This document shows positions 41,344-49,992 of a DNA stretch of 64,000 nucleotides, piece by piece (positions within the stretch are counted from its first letter, which is position 1; every line of letters starts with the position of its first letter). The position numbers were made by a program, and so were the translations under genes. The DNA is from Methyloligella sp050110875 (GTDB lineage: Bacteria; Pseudomonadota; Alphaproteobacteria; Rhizobiales; Methyloligellaceae): NCBI GenBank assembly GCA_050110875.1, contig CP188828.1, positions 2,790,001 through 2,854,000 of the forward strand. Direction: 5' to 3'. The notes beneath the pieces are model-generated. The model was given only the letters and a program-made list of their open reading frames with translations, made no database searches and was not told where the DNA came from.

Positions 41344-42593
41344 GCCTTGGCGCGTTTGAGCAAAAAGGTCTTCTCGCCTTGGTTCCGGGTGAGAGCGGCG
41401 GCCCGCTCGAACTCGGCGCGGGCTTCCGACAGGCGGCCCGCCCGGTAGAGGAAATCGCCTCGCGCGGCGGGCAAGGGGGCGTAGTTCCGCAAGGCGGGGG
41501 TCTCGTCGAGGCCGCTCAAGAGGCGGAGGCCTTCCTCCGGCCCGAAGGCCATGGAATGGGCGATGGCGCGGTTGAGATCGACGACCGGCGAGGGCATGAC
41601 CTCGCGCAGGAGGCCGTAAAGGGCGGCGATCGTTCGCCAATCGGTGTCTTCCGGCTTCCGCGCCCTGGCATGGCAGGCGGCGAGGGCGGCCTGAAGCGCG
41701 TACGGCCCTTGAGCGCCGCCAAGGGCCCGGACGCGTTCCAGAGCCTCGAGACCCCGCCGGATCAGAAGATAATCCCAGCGGGCGCGGTTTTGTTCGGGCA
41801 ACGGAATCGGCGTGCCGTCGGCGCCTTGACGGGCGGCGAGGCGCGAGGTCTGCAGCTCCATCAGCGCGAGCAGGCCCAGCACCTCCGGCTCTTCCGGCAT
41901 CAGATTGACCAAGATGCGGCCCAAGCGCCGGGCCTCGGCGCAGAGGGACGGGCGGATCAGGTCGTCGCCGGCGGTGGCGGCGTAGCCTTCGTTGAAGATC
42001 AGATAGACCACCTCGAGCACGGAGCCCAGGCGCTCCTGCCGCGCCTTGCCGCGCGGCACTTCATAGGCGAGACCGGCGCTCTCGATCGTCTTCTTGGACC
42101 GGGTGATCCGCTGGGCGATGGTCGCCTCGCCGGTGAGGAAGGCGCGGGCGATCTCCTCGGTGGACAGGCCGCCGATCAGGCGCAGGGTGAGCGCTGCGCG
42201 CGCCTGGGGCGACAAGACCGGATGGCAGGCGGTGAAGACGAGGCTCAGCAGCTCGTCGCCGATATCGTCGTCCATGGCGGCCTCGATATCCTCGATACCG
42301 GCTGTGGTTTCGGCCGCGAGATCCCGCCCGATCTCGTCATGCTTTTGGGCGATCATCTTGTCGCGGCGAAACCGGTCGATGGCCCGGCGCTTGGCCGTGG
42401 CCATCAGCCAGGCGCCGGGGCGCTTGGGGATGCCGGTCTGCGGCCATTCGGACAGGGCGGCGAGAAGGGCGTCCTGGGCGAGATCTTCCGCCAGGCTCAC
42501 ATCGCGGACCAAGCGGACCAGGCCGGCAATCAGCCGGGCCCGCTCGATCCGGAAGACCGTCTCGATCGTTCGATGGGTGTCTTCCGCCGTCAC
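41331..42593 (-). CDS. ECF42-group RNA polymerase sigma factor
   Basis: A 420-residue sigma factor: sigma-2 region (RIERARLIAGLVRLVRDVSLAEDLAQDALLAAL in part) with the -10 binding helix, sigma-4 region (LTLRLIGGLSTEEIARAFLTGEATIAQRI in part), then a C-terminal TPR-like extension of about 230 residues with LIFNEGYAATAG and AARGDFLYRAGRLSEARAEFERA. This build and the neighbouring DGPF gene define ECF42. The group has no anti-sigma factor, and the C-terminal part is thought to control activity. Start is GTG at 42593 with GGGAG upstream. The C-terminal CEN comes from a tandem repeat unit. Confidence 0.93.
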   Translation of the reverse strand: MTAEDTHRTIETVFRIERARLIAGLVRLVRDVSLAEDLAQDALLAALSEWPQTGIPKRPGAWLMATAKRRAIDRFRRDKMIAQKHDEIGRDLAAETTAGIEDIEAAMDDDIGDELLSLVFTACHPVLSPQARAALTLRLIGGLSTEEIARAFLTGEATIAQRITRSKKTIESAGLAYEVPRGKARQERLGSVLEVVYLIFNEGYAATAGDDLIRPSLCAEARRLGRILVNLMPEEPEVLGLLALMELQTSRLAARQGADGTPIPLPEQNRARWDYLLIRRGLEALERVRALGGAQGPYALQAALAACHARARKPEDTDWRTIAALYGLLREVMPSPVVDLNRAIAHSMAFGPEEGLRLLSGLDETPALRNYAPLPAARGDFLYRAGRLSEARAEFERAAALTRNQGEKTFLLKRAKACEN

Positions 42594-42607
42594 CTGTCTC
42601 CCAGTGC

Positions 42608-43039
42608 TCAGCCCTGTCCCAGCTCCTTGCGGAGATTCTCATGCCGCTGCATGGTCTCGGGCGTTCCGATATCCTCGAAATCGGACAGCTCGTAGAGCGG
42701 GCGAATCTCGATCTCGCTGTAGCCGGGCATGGGATTGGGACAGCGTTTCACCCATTCGACCGCCTCGGCCATGTCCTTGACCTCCCAGAGCCAGTAACCG
42801 GCGACCAGTTCCCGGGTCTCGGCGAAGGGACCGTCGATGACATTGCGGCTGTCGCCGTCGAAACCGACGCGCTTGCCTTCCTTGGACGGTTTCAGCCCGT
42901 CCCCGGTCAGCATGATGCCGGCGGCGACCAGCTCCTCGTTGAACTTGCCCATGTCTTCCATGAGCTGGGCGAACTCGGGCGAAGGGTCGAGGCCCGCTTC
43001 GGAATCCTCGGTCGCTTTCACTAGAACCATCACTTTCAT
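42608..43039 (-). CDS. YCII/DGPF-domain protein, partner of the ECF42 sigma factor
   Basis: At 143 residues it carries the family motif VIDGPFAETRELVAGYWLWE plus the opening MKVMVLVKATEDSEAG. DGPF proteins of the YCII fold sit beside ECF42 sigma genes in most genomes and are often their targets; a link to oxidative stress or antibiotic production has been proposed. Enzyme activity is not known. It lies 14 bp before the sigma gene in one unit. Confidence 0.93.
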   Translation of the reverse strand: MKVMVLVKATEDSEAGLDPSPEFAQLMEDMGKFNEELVAAGIMLTGDGLKPSKEGKRVGFDGDSRNVIDGPFAETRELVAGYWLWEVKDMAEAVEWVKRCPNPMPGYSEIEIRPLYELSDFEDIGTPETMQRHENLRKELGQG

Positions 43040-43385
43040 CGTGGCGTCTCCTTAATGCTCAGGAGGCTCTGATTAGCCGTCCTGTCCATACGACGAATGA
43101 CGACCGGCGGAATCGACATCGCTTGATAAAAAAATTCTGGCGGACAAAGAGGACAAAAATGCGGGGCTCGGCGGGATTCGGGATTAACGAGCGGAAACAT
43201 CCGCGAACGAATCCCGCACGAATCAGGAGACCGTTAATTTTCGGGCTTCGTTCCCTACCAGATGTGGTGGTTTGCCTGCCCGCCGTTAACGTTTGTCCGT
43301 ATGCGGACAGACGAAGTCCGCGGTGCAGCGCCGGGCTTAACGAAAACGTCCGTCGCAAGGACCGGAAGACCGGAAAATCGGAAGA
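43040..43385. other. Non-coding stretch with nested inverted repeats upstream of the DGPF-sigma unit
   Basis: In these 346 bp a 10-bp perfect inverted repeat GCGGGATTCG/CGAATCCCGC (43171-43180, 43208-43217) encloses a second hairpin GCGGA-AACA-TCCGC (43191-43204). A further stem GCGGAC/GTCCGC lies at 43303-43321. The region separates the DUF3108 gene end from the DGPF gene start, so it includes the sigma-unit promoter. No gene is seen. Confidence 0.6.
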
Positions 43386-44246
43386 TCAGTCCAGGCTGGC
43401 GCGTTTGGCGCCGGTGATCTGGAAGGAGGTCGCCGTGGCGATGCCGTAGCCGATGGAGGTGGGGATGGAGACCTTGTAGGGCACATAGAGGCCGGTGCCG
43501 GACATGGGCACCATCCAGATCTCGATCTCGTCGGTCGCGGAGAGCATCCTGACACCGTCATTGGAGGGGCGGTGGCCGCTGATGGGTACGTATTTCGCCT
43601 TGCAGACGACGGCTGGGCCGGCATAGGCGCCGCCTTTGGGGATCTGCACCCGGCGCTTGGGGCTCAGCTTGATGTCGAAGCGCGTGCGCCCGTCGAAGAC
43701 GGGGACGGTCTGACGGCAGACATCGACGTCGCCGCTGGTGTCGGCGGAGCGTGCGAAGAGAAAGGCCGCGCTCATGGGGTCGAGGGAGTTCTGCAGCTGC
43801 TTGGCCGTGATCGGAACGGTGTCGGGCTTCGGCGTCTTGCGCGGCACGAGGTCGAGCTCCGTCACCGTCCCTTTGGCGAAGGACATGCGGACCTCTTCCA
43901 CCGCCTTGCCGCCGCGATAGCTCAAGAGATATTGCGCAGGCTGGATGCCGTCCGTCGTCACGCGCCCGGTGCTGGTCGTGGTCCCCCTCCATTTGTAGAG
44001 CAGGCCTTCTAGGATGGAGAAGTTGCCTTCGCCCGTGGTGCGGTAGGCGGTGCCCTGAATGGTGGTGGTGAGCTTGAAGTCGCCGAGCCTGATTTTCGCC
44101 AGACGGACCTGATAGCTCGCCTGGATGGTGGCGTTGTCGGCGAGGCCGTTCTGGGCTGCGACGCGATCGGTCGGCAGCATGCCGCCGAGGGCGCAAGCGA
44201 GCGCCGCCAGGCTCAAGGCATAGAATGGCTTACGGCTCGACCGCAT
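43386..44246 (-). CDS. DUF3108-family exported protein
   Basis: A 286-residue protein with a signal peptide (ALSLAALACALGG..RVAAQ) and the DUF3108 build: ASYQVRLAKIRLGDFKLTTT (in part), GKAVEEVRMSF, DPMSAAFLFAR and a single Cys pair (DVCRQTVPVFDG and VVCKAKYVPISGH). The family is periplasmic and of unknown function, and probably binds a hydrophobic ligand. Start taken at the ATG 44246; an upstream in-frame TTG is less likely. It diverges from rpmB. Confidence 0.86.
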   Translation of the reverse strand: MRSSRKPFYALSLAALACALGGMLPTDRVAAQNGLADNATIQASYQVRLAKIRLGDFKLTTTIQGTAYRTTGEGNFSILEGLLYKWRGTTTSTGRVTTDGIQPAQYLLSYRGGKAVEEVRMSFAKGTVTELDLVPRKTPKPDTVPITAKQLQNSLDPMSAAFLFARSADTSGDVDVCRQTVPVFDGRTRFDIKLSPKRRVQIPKGGAYAGPAVVCKAKYVPISGHRPSNDGVRMLSATDEIEIWMVPMSGTGLYVPYKVSIPTSIGYGIATATSFQITGAKRASLD

Positions 44247-44365
44247 CGGATGGATTTCCCCGTCAGGTTGCCGCAATCTTGCGACTCACCGCCTAAATTT
44301 CAGGCTATTTTCGGCTTTCGTCAATTCCGTGGCGGGCTTGTTCCTGAAATCGAAGCCTCTGTGGC

Positions 44366-44394
44366 TTGACCGCTGGGCAAGAGCCCCGTATATC
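44366..44394 (+). promoter_or_regulatory. Sigma-70 promoter of rpmB
   Basis: TTGACC (44366-44371), a 17-bp spacer and TATATC (44389-44394) form a strong housekeeping promoter. The leader would be about 90 nt to the rpmB ATG. Confidence 0.8.
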
Positions 44395-44494
44395 ACGGGC
44401 CGCTGTCTATGATTTTCCGATGCTGTTGCTTTTTGCAAGCGGCGCTTTCGGATCGACGGCTCCCGATACGATTTGAGAATAAGGACGACACGCG

Positions 44495-44794
44495 ATGGCC
44501 CGCCGTTGCGATCTGACAGGAAAAGCAGTGCTCACGGGCAATAATGTGAGCCACGCCCACCGCAAGACGAGGCGGCGGTTTCTGCCCAATCTCTGCAATG
44601 TCACGCTGGAGAGCGAGACGCTGAAGAAGCGCGTCAAGCTGACGGTCAGTGCTTCCGCGCTTCGTTCCGTGGAGCATCGCGGCGGCCTCGACGGGTTCCT
44701 GCTCAAGGCGGCGGACGGCGATCTGTCCCTCAAGGCAAAGCGTCTGAAGCGCGAGCTGAAGAAGGCGCAGGCTCCGGAAGCCCAGGCCTCTTAG
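44495..44794 (+). CDS. rpmB: 50S ribosomal protein L28
   Basis: A 99-residue basic protein with RRCDLTGKAVLTGNNVSHAHRKTRRRFLPNL (in part) and VTLESETLKKRVKLTVS, the L28 pattern in alphaproteobacteria. There are no zinc-binding cysteine pairs. AAGGA precedes the ATG. Its last 65 bp overlap, tail to tail, the end of the esterase-like gene on the other strand. Confidence 0.97.
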   Translation: MARRCDLTGKAVLTGNNVSHAHRKTRRRFLPNLCNVTLESETLKKRVKLTVSASALRSVEHRGGLDGFLLKAADGDLSLKAKRLKRELKKAQAPEAQAS

Positions 44795-45878
44795 GGCTCG
44801 CACCTCCCAAGACCTCACCGCCGGCCTCTTTCAGCGCGAACTGCAGAAGCAGGGTGCGCTGAATGCTCATGAAATTGTCGTCGGACATCACGGTCAGGAT
44901 GGTCTGGCCGTCTGCTGCGCGGTGCGCGGCAATCGCTTCCATATTGTCGATATTGAAATTGTCCCGGACCTGAAGCAGGACCTCGCCCTGCAAGGCGGCG
45001 CCCGGCCGGATGTCGGAAGCGGCCAGGCGGCGGATGCGTATCTGCACCCCTTCGGTGAAGGTGAAGCGGCGCTCCAGAAGCGCGATATCGCCGTCCGGCA
45101 GCGCCGTCATGTCGGTGATGGTGAAATTGCCGATATCCTTCACCGTCAACAAGCCGGGCTTGGGGCCGCCGATCAGCCAGCCTTGCAATGCGTTCGTGCG
45201 GTCGCGCCGTTCTTGCGAGAAGGCCAGCAGGCTTCCGCGCGACGGGCCGGCCTTCAGAACGGCCAGGGCCTCGATGCCGGCATTGCCCATCAAACTATCG
45301 TCGGGAAGGCTCACCGCCCCATCGGGCGGGCCGAACCGCGTGCGGTCGAACGGGTAGCGCTCGATCCGATGATCGACCTCGAAGGCGATATAGGCCTCGC
45401 CCTCCTCGACATTGCCATTCTTCAGGGCGAGGGCTTCGGCGTCGCGGCGGGAGAAGCGCGAAAGCGGCTTGCCGTCCTTGCCCAGCAGGGGGCCGATGGC
45501 GGCGTTGCCGAGCCCTTTCAGATAGCGGCCGTCATAGTCGAGATCGGCGCGAAGCCAGGTGCCGGCGTCAGAGACGGCTAAGATCTTGCGGCCCGAGGGA
45601 TCAATGGCGAGCGCCGAATAACCGCCGAAATGGTGGGAGCTCGCGAAGAGGTTGAGGCCGCGGCGGAAGATCAGCTTACCGAAATCCTTCCTGCCGGGAT
45701 GATCCCGGTCGAAATCGATCGGCATGGCCGTGACCTGGATCGGAATCGGCCGCGCCAGCGGCGACCAAGGCTTTCCGGCGATGGCGATGCCTGCGGCCGC
45801 GAAGGCCAGGACGAAACCGGCCGCCAATACCGATAGAACCAGCCAGCGGCGGCGGCCGCGCAGCTCAAACATCCCCAT
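44730..45878 (-). CDS. Esterase-like activity of phytase family protein, membrane anchored
   Basis: At 382 residues one N-terminal helix (about 12-34) acts as signal anchor. The rest is a beta-propeller-like domain with LFASSHHFGGYSALAIDPSGRK (in part), AVSDAGTWLRADLDYDG, SRRDAEALAL, and DNFNIDNMEAIAAH, matching the phytase esterase-like family (PF13449). Function is unproven. The last 22 residues or so (ASPKRPGLPEPAPSSARAS..) are encoded antisense to the end of rpmB and look unstructured. It begins 1 bp after cobT. Confidence 0.87.
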   Translation of the reverse strand: MGMFELRGRRRWLVLSVLAAGFVLAFAAAGIAIAGKPWSPLARPIPIQVTAMPIDFDRDHPGRKDFGKLIFRRGLNLFASSHHFGGYSALAIDPSGRKILAVSDAGTWLRADLDYDGRYLKGLGNAAIGPLLGKDGKPLSRFSRRDAEALALKNGNVEEGEAYIAFEVDHRIERYPFDRTRFGPPDGAVSLPDDSLMGNAGIEALAVLKAGPSRGSLLAFSQERRDRTNALQGWLIGGPKPGLLTVKDIGNFTITDMTALPDGDIALLERRFTFTEGVQIRIRRLAASDIRPGAALQGEVLLQVRDNFNIDNMEAIAAHRAADGQTILTVMSDDNFMSIQRTLLLQFALKEAGGEVLGGASPKRPGLPEPAPSSARASDALP

Positions 45879-45879
45879 C

Positions 45880-47778
45880 TTAATGAAGACGGCGCCGCTT
45901 CATGCGGGCTTCGGCAGGGGCGCTCCGGTGCAGCTCCCGCCAGGTCATGTCCTCATCGAAAAGTTCCGCAAGCTTATCCGTCATCACGCCCGCCAATTCT
46001 TCCGCATCGGTGACGGTAACCGCGCGGCGATAATAGCGTGTGACATCGTGGCCGATGCCGATGGCCAGCAGCTCGACGGGCGAGCGGGTCTCGATTTCCT
46101 TGATCACCTGGCGGAGATGGCGCTCCAGATAGGCGCCGGAATTGACCGACAGGGTGGAATCGTCGACCGGCGCGCCGTCGGAGATCATCATCAGGATACG
46201 GCGCTGCTCGGGGCGGGCGAGCAGGCGGTTATGGGCCCAGGCGAGGGCCTCGCCGTCGATATTCTCCTTCAGCAGGCCTTCGCGCATCATCAGGCCGAGA
46301 TTGCGCCGAGCGCGCCGCCAGGGGGCGTCGGCGGATTTGTAGATGATGTGGCGGAGATCGTTCAGCCGCCCGGGCAGGCTGGGCTTGCCGGCGTTGAGCC
46401 ATTGCTCGCGGGACTTGCCGCCCTTCCAGGCGCGGGTGGTGAAGCCGAGGATCTCCACCTTGACGCCACAGCGCTCCAGGGTGCGCGCCAGGATATCGGC
46501 GCAGCAGGCGGCGACCATGATCGGCCGGCCGCGCATGGAGCCGGAATTGTCGAGCACCAGGGAGACGACGGTGTCGCGGAATTCCATGTCCCGCTCCTGC
46601 TTGTAGGAGAGGGGGTGCATGGGGTCGATGATCACCCGGGAGAGCCGGGCGGCATCGATCATGCCTTCCTCGAGATCGAAATCCCAGGCGCGGTTCTGCT
46701 GGGCGAGCAGGCGGCGCTGCAGCCGGTTGGCGAGCCGCGCGACGGCGCCGTGAAGGGTGTGGAGCTGCTTGTCCAGAAAAGCGCGGAGCCGGGTCAGCTC
46801 CTCGGCGTCGCAGAGATCCTCCGCGCCGACCACCTCGTCATAGGTGCGGGTGAAGACCTTGTAGCCGAAGGCTTCCGGGTCATCGAGAATCGAATTGTTG
46901 GGCTGGAACAGCTCGGCCGGAACCGGCGCGTCCGTAAGGTCGTCCTCGGAGTCGATCCGGTCGGTGGCCGCTTCCTCGCTGACATCGCCCTCCATGCCGG
47001 AGCTGTCCTGCTCGCTCTGCTGGTCGGGCTGGGCCTCGGCCCGGTCCTCGCCTTGGGCGTCCTCCCCCTGGGCGTCGGCCTGATTGGTCTCGCCCTCTTC
47101 GTTCTCGCCCTCCTGGGCCTCGCTCGCTTGCTCGTCGAGCTGGTCGGACAGATTCAGCGCGGCCAGGAGATCGCGGGTCAGCTTGCCGAAGGCCTCCTGG
47201 TCGAAGATCTCGTCGGCCATGCGGTCGATCAGCCCTTCGGCGCGCTCCTGAACCCAGGGACGCCAGGCATTGGCAATCGCTCTCGCCTTCTCCGGGGGCT
47301 GCTCGTTCGTGAGCCGCTCGCGGACCAAGAGGCCGAGGGCGTCGGAGAGGGGCGCTTCGGAGCGGTCATCGCCCTCGCCGAAGCGGCTCTTCTCGTATTT
47401 CTGGTTGATCTTCGCGGTGAGGTTCTTGGCCACGCCCTCCATGCGGCGGGCGCCGATGGCTTCGACCCGGGCCTGCTCGATCGCCTCGAAGATCGCCTTG
47501 CCCTCGCCGGAGCCCGGCGCGAGCTGTTTGTGCAGGGCCGGATCGTGACAGGCAATGGAGAGCGCCGCCGAATCGGCATAGCCGCGAATGGTGGCGAGCT
47601 CAGCCTCGGTCGGCACGCGAGAGGGTTCCGGCAGCTTCACCGCCTTGCCCACTTGCGAGGGCTGGTCGGTGGAGAAGGAAACCTCGACATCCTTGTCGCG
47701 GGCCAGGGCCCGGGTGGTCAGGGACAAAGCTCGCTTGAAGGGATCGAGCGGGAGCTCTTTCCGCTTCGGGATCGCCAT
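45880..47778 (-). CDS. cobT: Aerobic cobaltochelatase subunit CobT
   Basis: At 632 residues the N-terminal half, an acidic Glu/Asp/Gln-rich linker (about 215-275) and a C-terminal von Willebrand A domain with the MIDAS motif LDNSGSMRG are as in Pseudomonas denitrificans CobT. With CobS it forms the AAA+ motor that drives CobN to insert Co2+ into hydrogenobyrinate a,c-diamide. The ATG follows the cobS stop by 3 bp. cobN is not in this window. Confidence 0.97.
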   Translation of the reverse strand: MAIPKRKELPLDPFKRALSLTTRALARDKDVEVSFSTDQPSQVGKAVKLPEPSRVPTEAELATIRGYADSAALSIACHDPALHKQLAPGSGEGKAIFEAIEQARVEAIGARRMEGVAKNLTAKINQKYEKSRFGEGDDRSEAPLSDALGLLVRERLTNEQPPEKARAIANAWRPWVQERAEGLIDRMADEIFDQEAFGKLTRDLLAALNLSDQLDEQASEAQEGENEEGETNQADAQGEDAQGEDRAEAQPDQQSEQDSSGMEGDVSEEAATDRIDSEDDLTDAPVPAELFQPNNSILDDPEAFGYKVFTRTYDEVVGAEDLCDAEELTRLRAFLDKQLHTLHGAVARLANRLQRRLLAQQNRAWDFDLEEGMIDAARLSRVIIDPMHPLSYKQERDMEFRDTVVSLVLDNSGSMRGRPIMVAACCADILARTLERCGVKVEILGFTTRAWKGGKSREQWLNAGKPSLPGRLNDLRHIIYKSADAPWRRARRNLGLMMREGLLKENIDGEALAWAHNRLLARPEQRRILMMISDGAPVDDSTLSVNSGAYLERHLRQVIKEIETRSPVELLAIGIGHDVTRYYRRAVTVTDAEELAGVMTDKLAELFDEDMTWRELHRSAPAEARMKRRRLH

Positions 47779-47781
47779 GGG

Positions 47782-48771
47782 TCAGCTCAGTGCCACATTG
47801 GTGGTCGATTGGGGCAGGTCCTCACCGAAGCAACGCTGATAGAACTCGGCGATCAGGCCGCGCTCCAGCTCGTCGCATTTGTTGAGGAAGCTCAGGGCGA
47901 ACGCGAAGCCGACATCGCCGAAGATCTCGGCGTTCTCCGCCCAGGTGATCACCGTGCGCGGACTCATGACGGTCGACAGATCGCCGTTGATGAAGGCGTT
48001 CCGGGTGAGCTCGGCGACGCGAACCATGTTGCTGATGGTCTTGCGGCCCTTTTCCGTGTCCCAGGTCTTCACCTTGGAGAGGACGATCTTCACCTCGTCG
48101 TCATGGGGCAGGTAGTTGAGGGTCGCGACGATGGACCAGCGGTCCATCTGGCCCTGGTTGATCTGCTGGGTGCCATGATAGAGGCCCGACGTGTCGCCGA
48201 GGCCGATGGTGTTGGTGGTGGCGAACAGACGGAAGGCCGGGTGGGGCCGGATCACCTTGGACTGGTCGAGCAGGGTCAGGCGGCCGGACACTTCCAGCAC
48301 GCGCTGGATGACGAACATCACATCGGGCCGGCCGGCGTCGTACTCGTCGAAGACGAGGGCCGTGTTGGTCTGGAGCGCGTAAGGCAGGATGCCTTCCTTG
48401 AACTCCGTCACCTGCTGCCCGTCGCGCAGCACGATCGCGTCCTTGCCGACCAGATCGATGCGGCTGACATGGCTATCCAGATTGATGCGGATGCACGGCC
48501 AATTGAGGCGGGCGGCGACCTGCTCGATATGGGTCGACTTGCCCGTGCCGTGATAGCCTTGAATCATCACGCGGCGGTTGTGCTTGAAGCCCGCCAGGAT
48601 GGCCAGGGTCACGTCGTGGTTGAACTGATAGTCCGGATCGAGCTCGGGCACGTGCTCGTCGCCTTTGGAATAGGCCGGGACTTCGAGATCGGTATCGAGG
48701 CCGAAGACCTGCCGCACCGAAATTTCCATATCGGGTAAGGGGGCGGTCTCGCCGGATGTTTCAAAGGTCAT
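47782..48771 (-). CDS. cobS: Aerobic cobaltochelatase subunit CobS (AAA+ ATPase)
   Basis: A 329-residue MoxR-class AAA+ ATPase with Walker A GYHGTGKST, Walker B LVFDEYDAG and sensor block FRLFATTNTIGLGD. It works as a ring with CobT. I chose the ATG at 48771 (MTFETSGE), which gives the family length; a TTG at 48840 is in frame but unlikely. No cobalamin riboswitch is visible in the 82 bp before it. Confidence 0.97.
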   Translation of the reverse strand: MTFETSGETAPLPDMEISVRQVFGLDTDLEVPAYSKGDEHVPELDPDYQFNHDVTLAILAGFKHNRRVMIQGYHGTGKSTHIEQVAARLNWPCIRINLDSHVSRIDLVGKDAIVLRDGQQVTEFKEGILPYALQTNTALVFDEYDAGRPDVMFVIQRVLEVSGRLTLLDQSKVIRPHPAFRLFATTNTIGLGDTSGLYHGTQQINQGQMDRWSIVATLNYLPHDDEVKIVLSKVKTWDTEKGRKTISNMVRVAELTRNAFINGDLSTVMSPRTVITWAENAEIFGDVGFAFALSFLNKCDELERGLIAEFYQRCFGEDLPQSTTNVALS

Positions 48772-48853
48772 GGGTATCTGGGGGCCTGTATTTCGCTGTT
48801 TTCGAGGCTCGTCAGGGGCCGAGCCTGTGACATAGGGCAAGTTTAGCGTTCGG

Positions 48854-49498
48854 TTAGGCGAGCCCTACCTCTCTTAGATAATTATAGGCTTGGATGGCCT
48901 CACGCAACTTGTCCTCGGTCGAGCGGTCGCCGCCATTATGGTCCGGGTGGTGGCGCATGACCAATTCCTTGAATCGGCTGCGAATCTCTTTTTTGCTGGC
49001 GCCGACTTCGAGATTGAGCTGGCGCAGGCATTTGCGTTCCGCCTTCATGAGGGGGCGGCCGTTATTGGTGTGCTGAGAGGCGGTCTGCGCGCGCGTATCC
49101 TCGCGGAAAAGATCGAAAGGGTCGTGCACGCCAAAGGCGTAGGCGTAGGCCTTCGCGGCCTCGGCGTTGGAGCGGCTGCGGGCGGAGTCGCCGGAGGACC
49201 GCTCGCCCATACCCCAGGTGGGCCGGTGGCCGATCACGTCGTCCTTCAGATGCTGGGCCATGGCCTCGTCGGAAAGGCCCTCGAAATAGTTGTAGGATTT
49301 GTTGTATTGGCGGACGTGGTCGAGGCAGAAACGATAGTATTGCCCTTCGCGTCCACGGCCTTTCGGAGCGGGATAAAGCCCGGCTTCGGTGCACCCCTTC
49401 CACTCGCAGCACGGCTCCGAATTGCGCAAGCGGCGATCGTCCTGCGGCTTTACGCGGAGGCGGTCGAAGAATTTTGAATCGAGCTTCATGGTCGTCAT
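48854..49498 (-). CDS. DnaJ-domain protein (J domain at the C-terminus)
   Basis: At 214 residues an N-terminal part with a Cys/Trp motif (CCEWKGCTEAGLYPAPKGR) and YRFCLDHVRQYNKSYNYF is followed by a linker and then a C-terminal J domain: LNLEVGASKKEIRSRFKELVMRHHPDHNGG (in part) with the HPD triad that stimulates DnaK. This reversed layout and the place next to cobS are conserved in Rhizobiales. The client is unknown. The start could be 49498 or the ATG at 49489. Confidence 0.9.
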   Translation of the reverse strand: MTTMKLDSKFFDRLRVKPQDDRRLRNSEPCCEWKGCTEAGLYPAPKGRGREGQYYRFCLDHVRQYNKSYNYFEGLSDEAMAQHLKDDVIGHRPTWGMGERSSGDSARSRSNAEAAKAYAYAFGVHDPFDLFREDTRAQTASQHTNNGRPLMKAERKCLRQLNLEVGASKKEIRSRFKELVMRHHPDHNGGDRSTEDKLREAIQAYNYLREVGLA

Positions 49499-49625
49499 TA
49501 TGGGAAGCAGTTCAGTGCAGAACAAGAATGGCTCGGGCGGCGCAGGCGCGGTATACTGACCGGTGTCGTCGCAGTCATGACGGCGTCCAGCAGACCCATT
49601 TCGCAGTAACAAGATTCGCGCGCCG

Positions 49626-49922
49626 ATGACCATCGAGAACGCAATCAAAGAAAAGTTGACGAAGGCCTTCTCGCCGAAGGGCATGAAGGTGGTGAACGAA
49701 TCCCACATGCATGCGGGGCATGCCAGCTCGCCCGGCACGGGGGAAAGCCATTTCGCCGTGCTGATCGTGGCGGACGCGTTTGCCGGCAAGTCGCGGCTGG
49801 AGCGTCACCGCATGGTCAACACGGCGCTGGCGGACGAGCTGGCCGGCGGCATCCATGCGCTCGCGATCCGCGCCATGACGCCTGAGGAATATTCGGACGT
49901 GCAGGCGGCGGCCGGCGGCTAG
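49626..49922 (+). CDS. bolA: BolA-family protein
   Basis: A 98-residue class II KH-like protein: MTIENAIKEKLTKAF, VVNESHMHAGHA and HFAVLIVADAFAGKSRLERHR (in part). The His residues could bind a 2Fe-2S cluster with a monothiol glutaredoxin, the usual BolA partner, for iron-sulfur trafficking; DNA binding in stress response is also known for BolA. It diverges from the DnaJ-like gene. Confidence 0.95.
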   Translation: MTIENAIKEKLTKAFSPKGMKVVNESHMHAGHASSPGTGESHFAVLIVADAFAGKSRLERHRMVNTALADELAGGIHALAIRAMTPEEYSDVQAAAGG

Positions 49923-49992
49923 GCCTATTTCCGGCAGAGCTTACCGGCGAAACGGCGTCACGATGCGGTGCCGTCTTTATTCGTCCCCATCG

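Noticed and set aside
45724..48738. 1004-codon open frame antisense to cobT and cobS
   Set aside because: It mirrors the codon bias of the real genes in high-GC DNA and its translation is low-complexity without any domain. Similar long shadows occur opposite the helicase, coxA and accA.
48772..48853. Cobalamin riboswitch before cobS
   Set aside because: The gap is only 82 bp and has no B12-box-like sequence.
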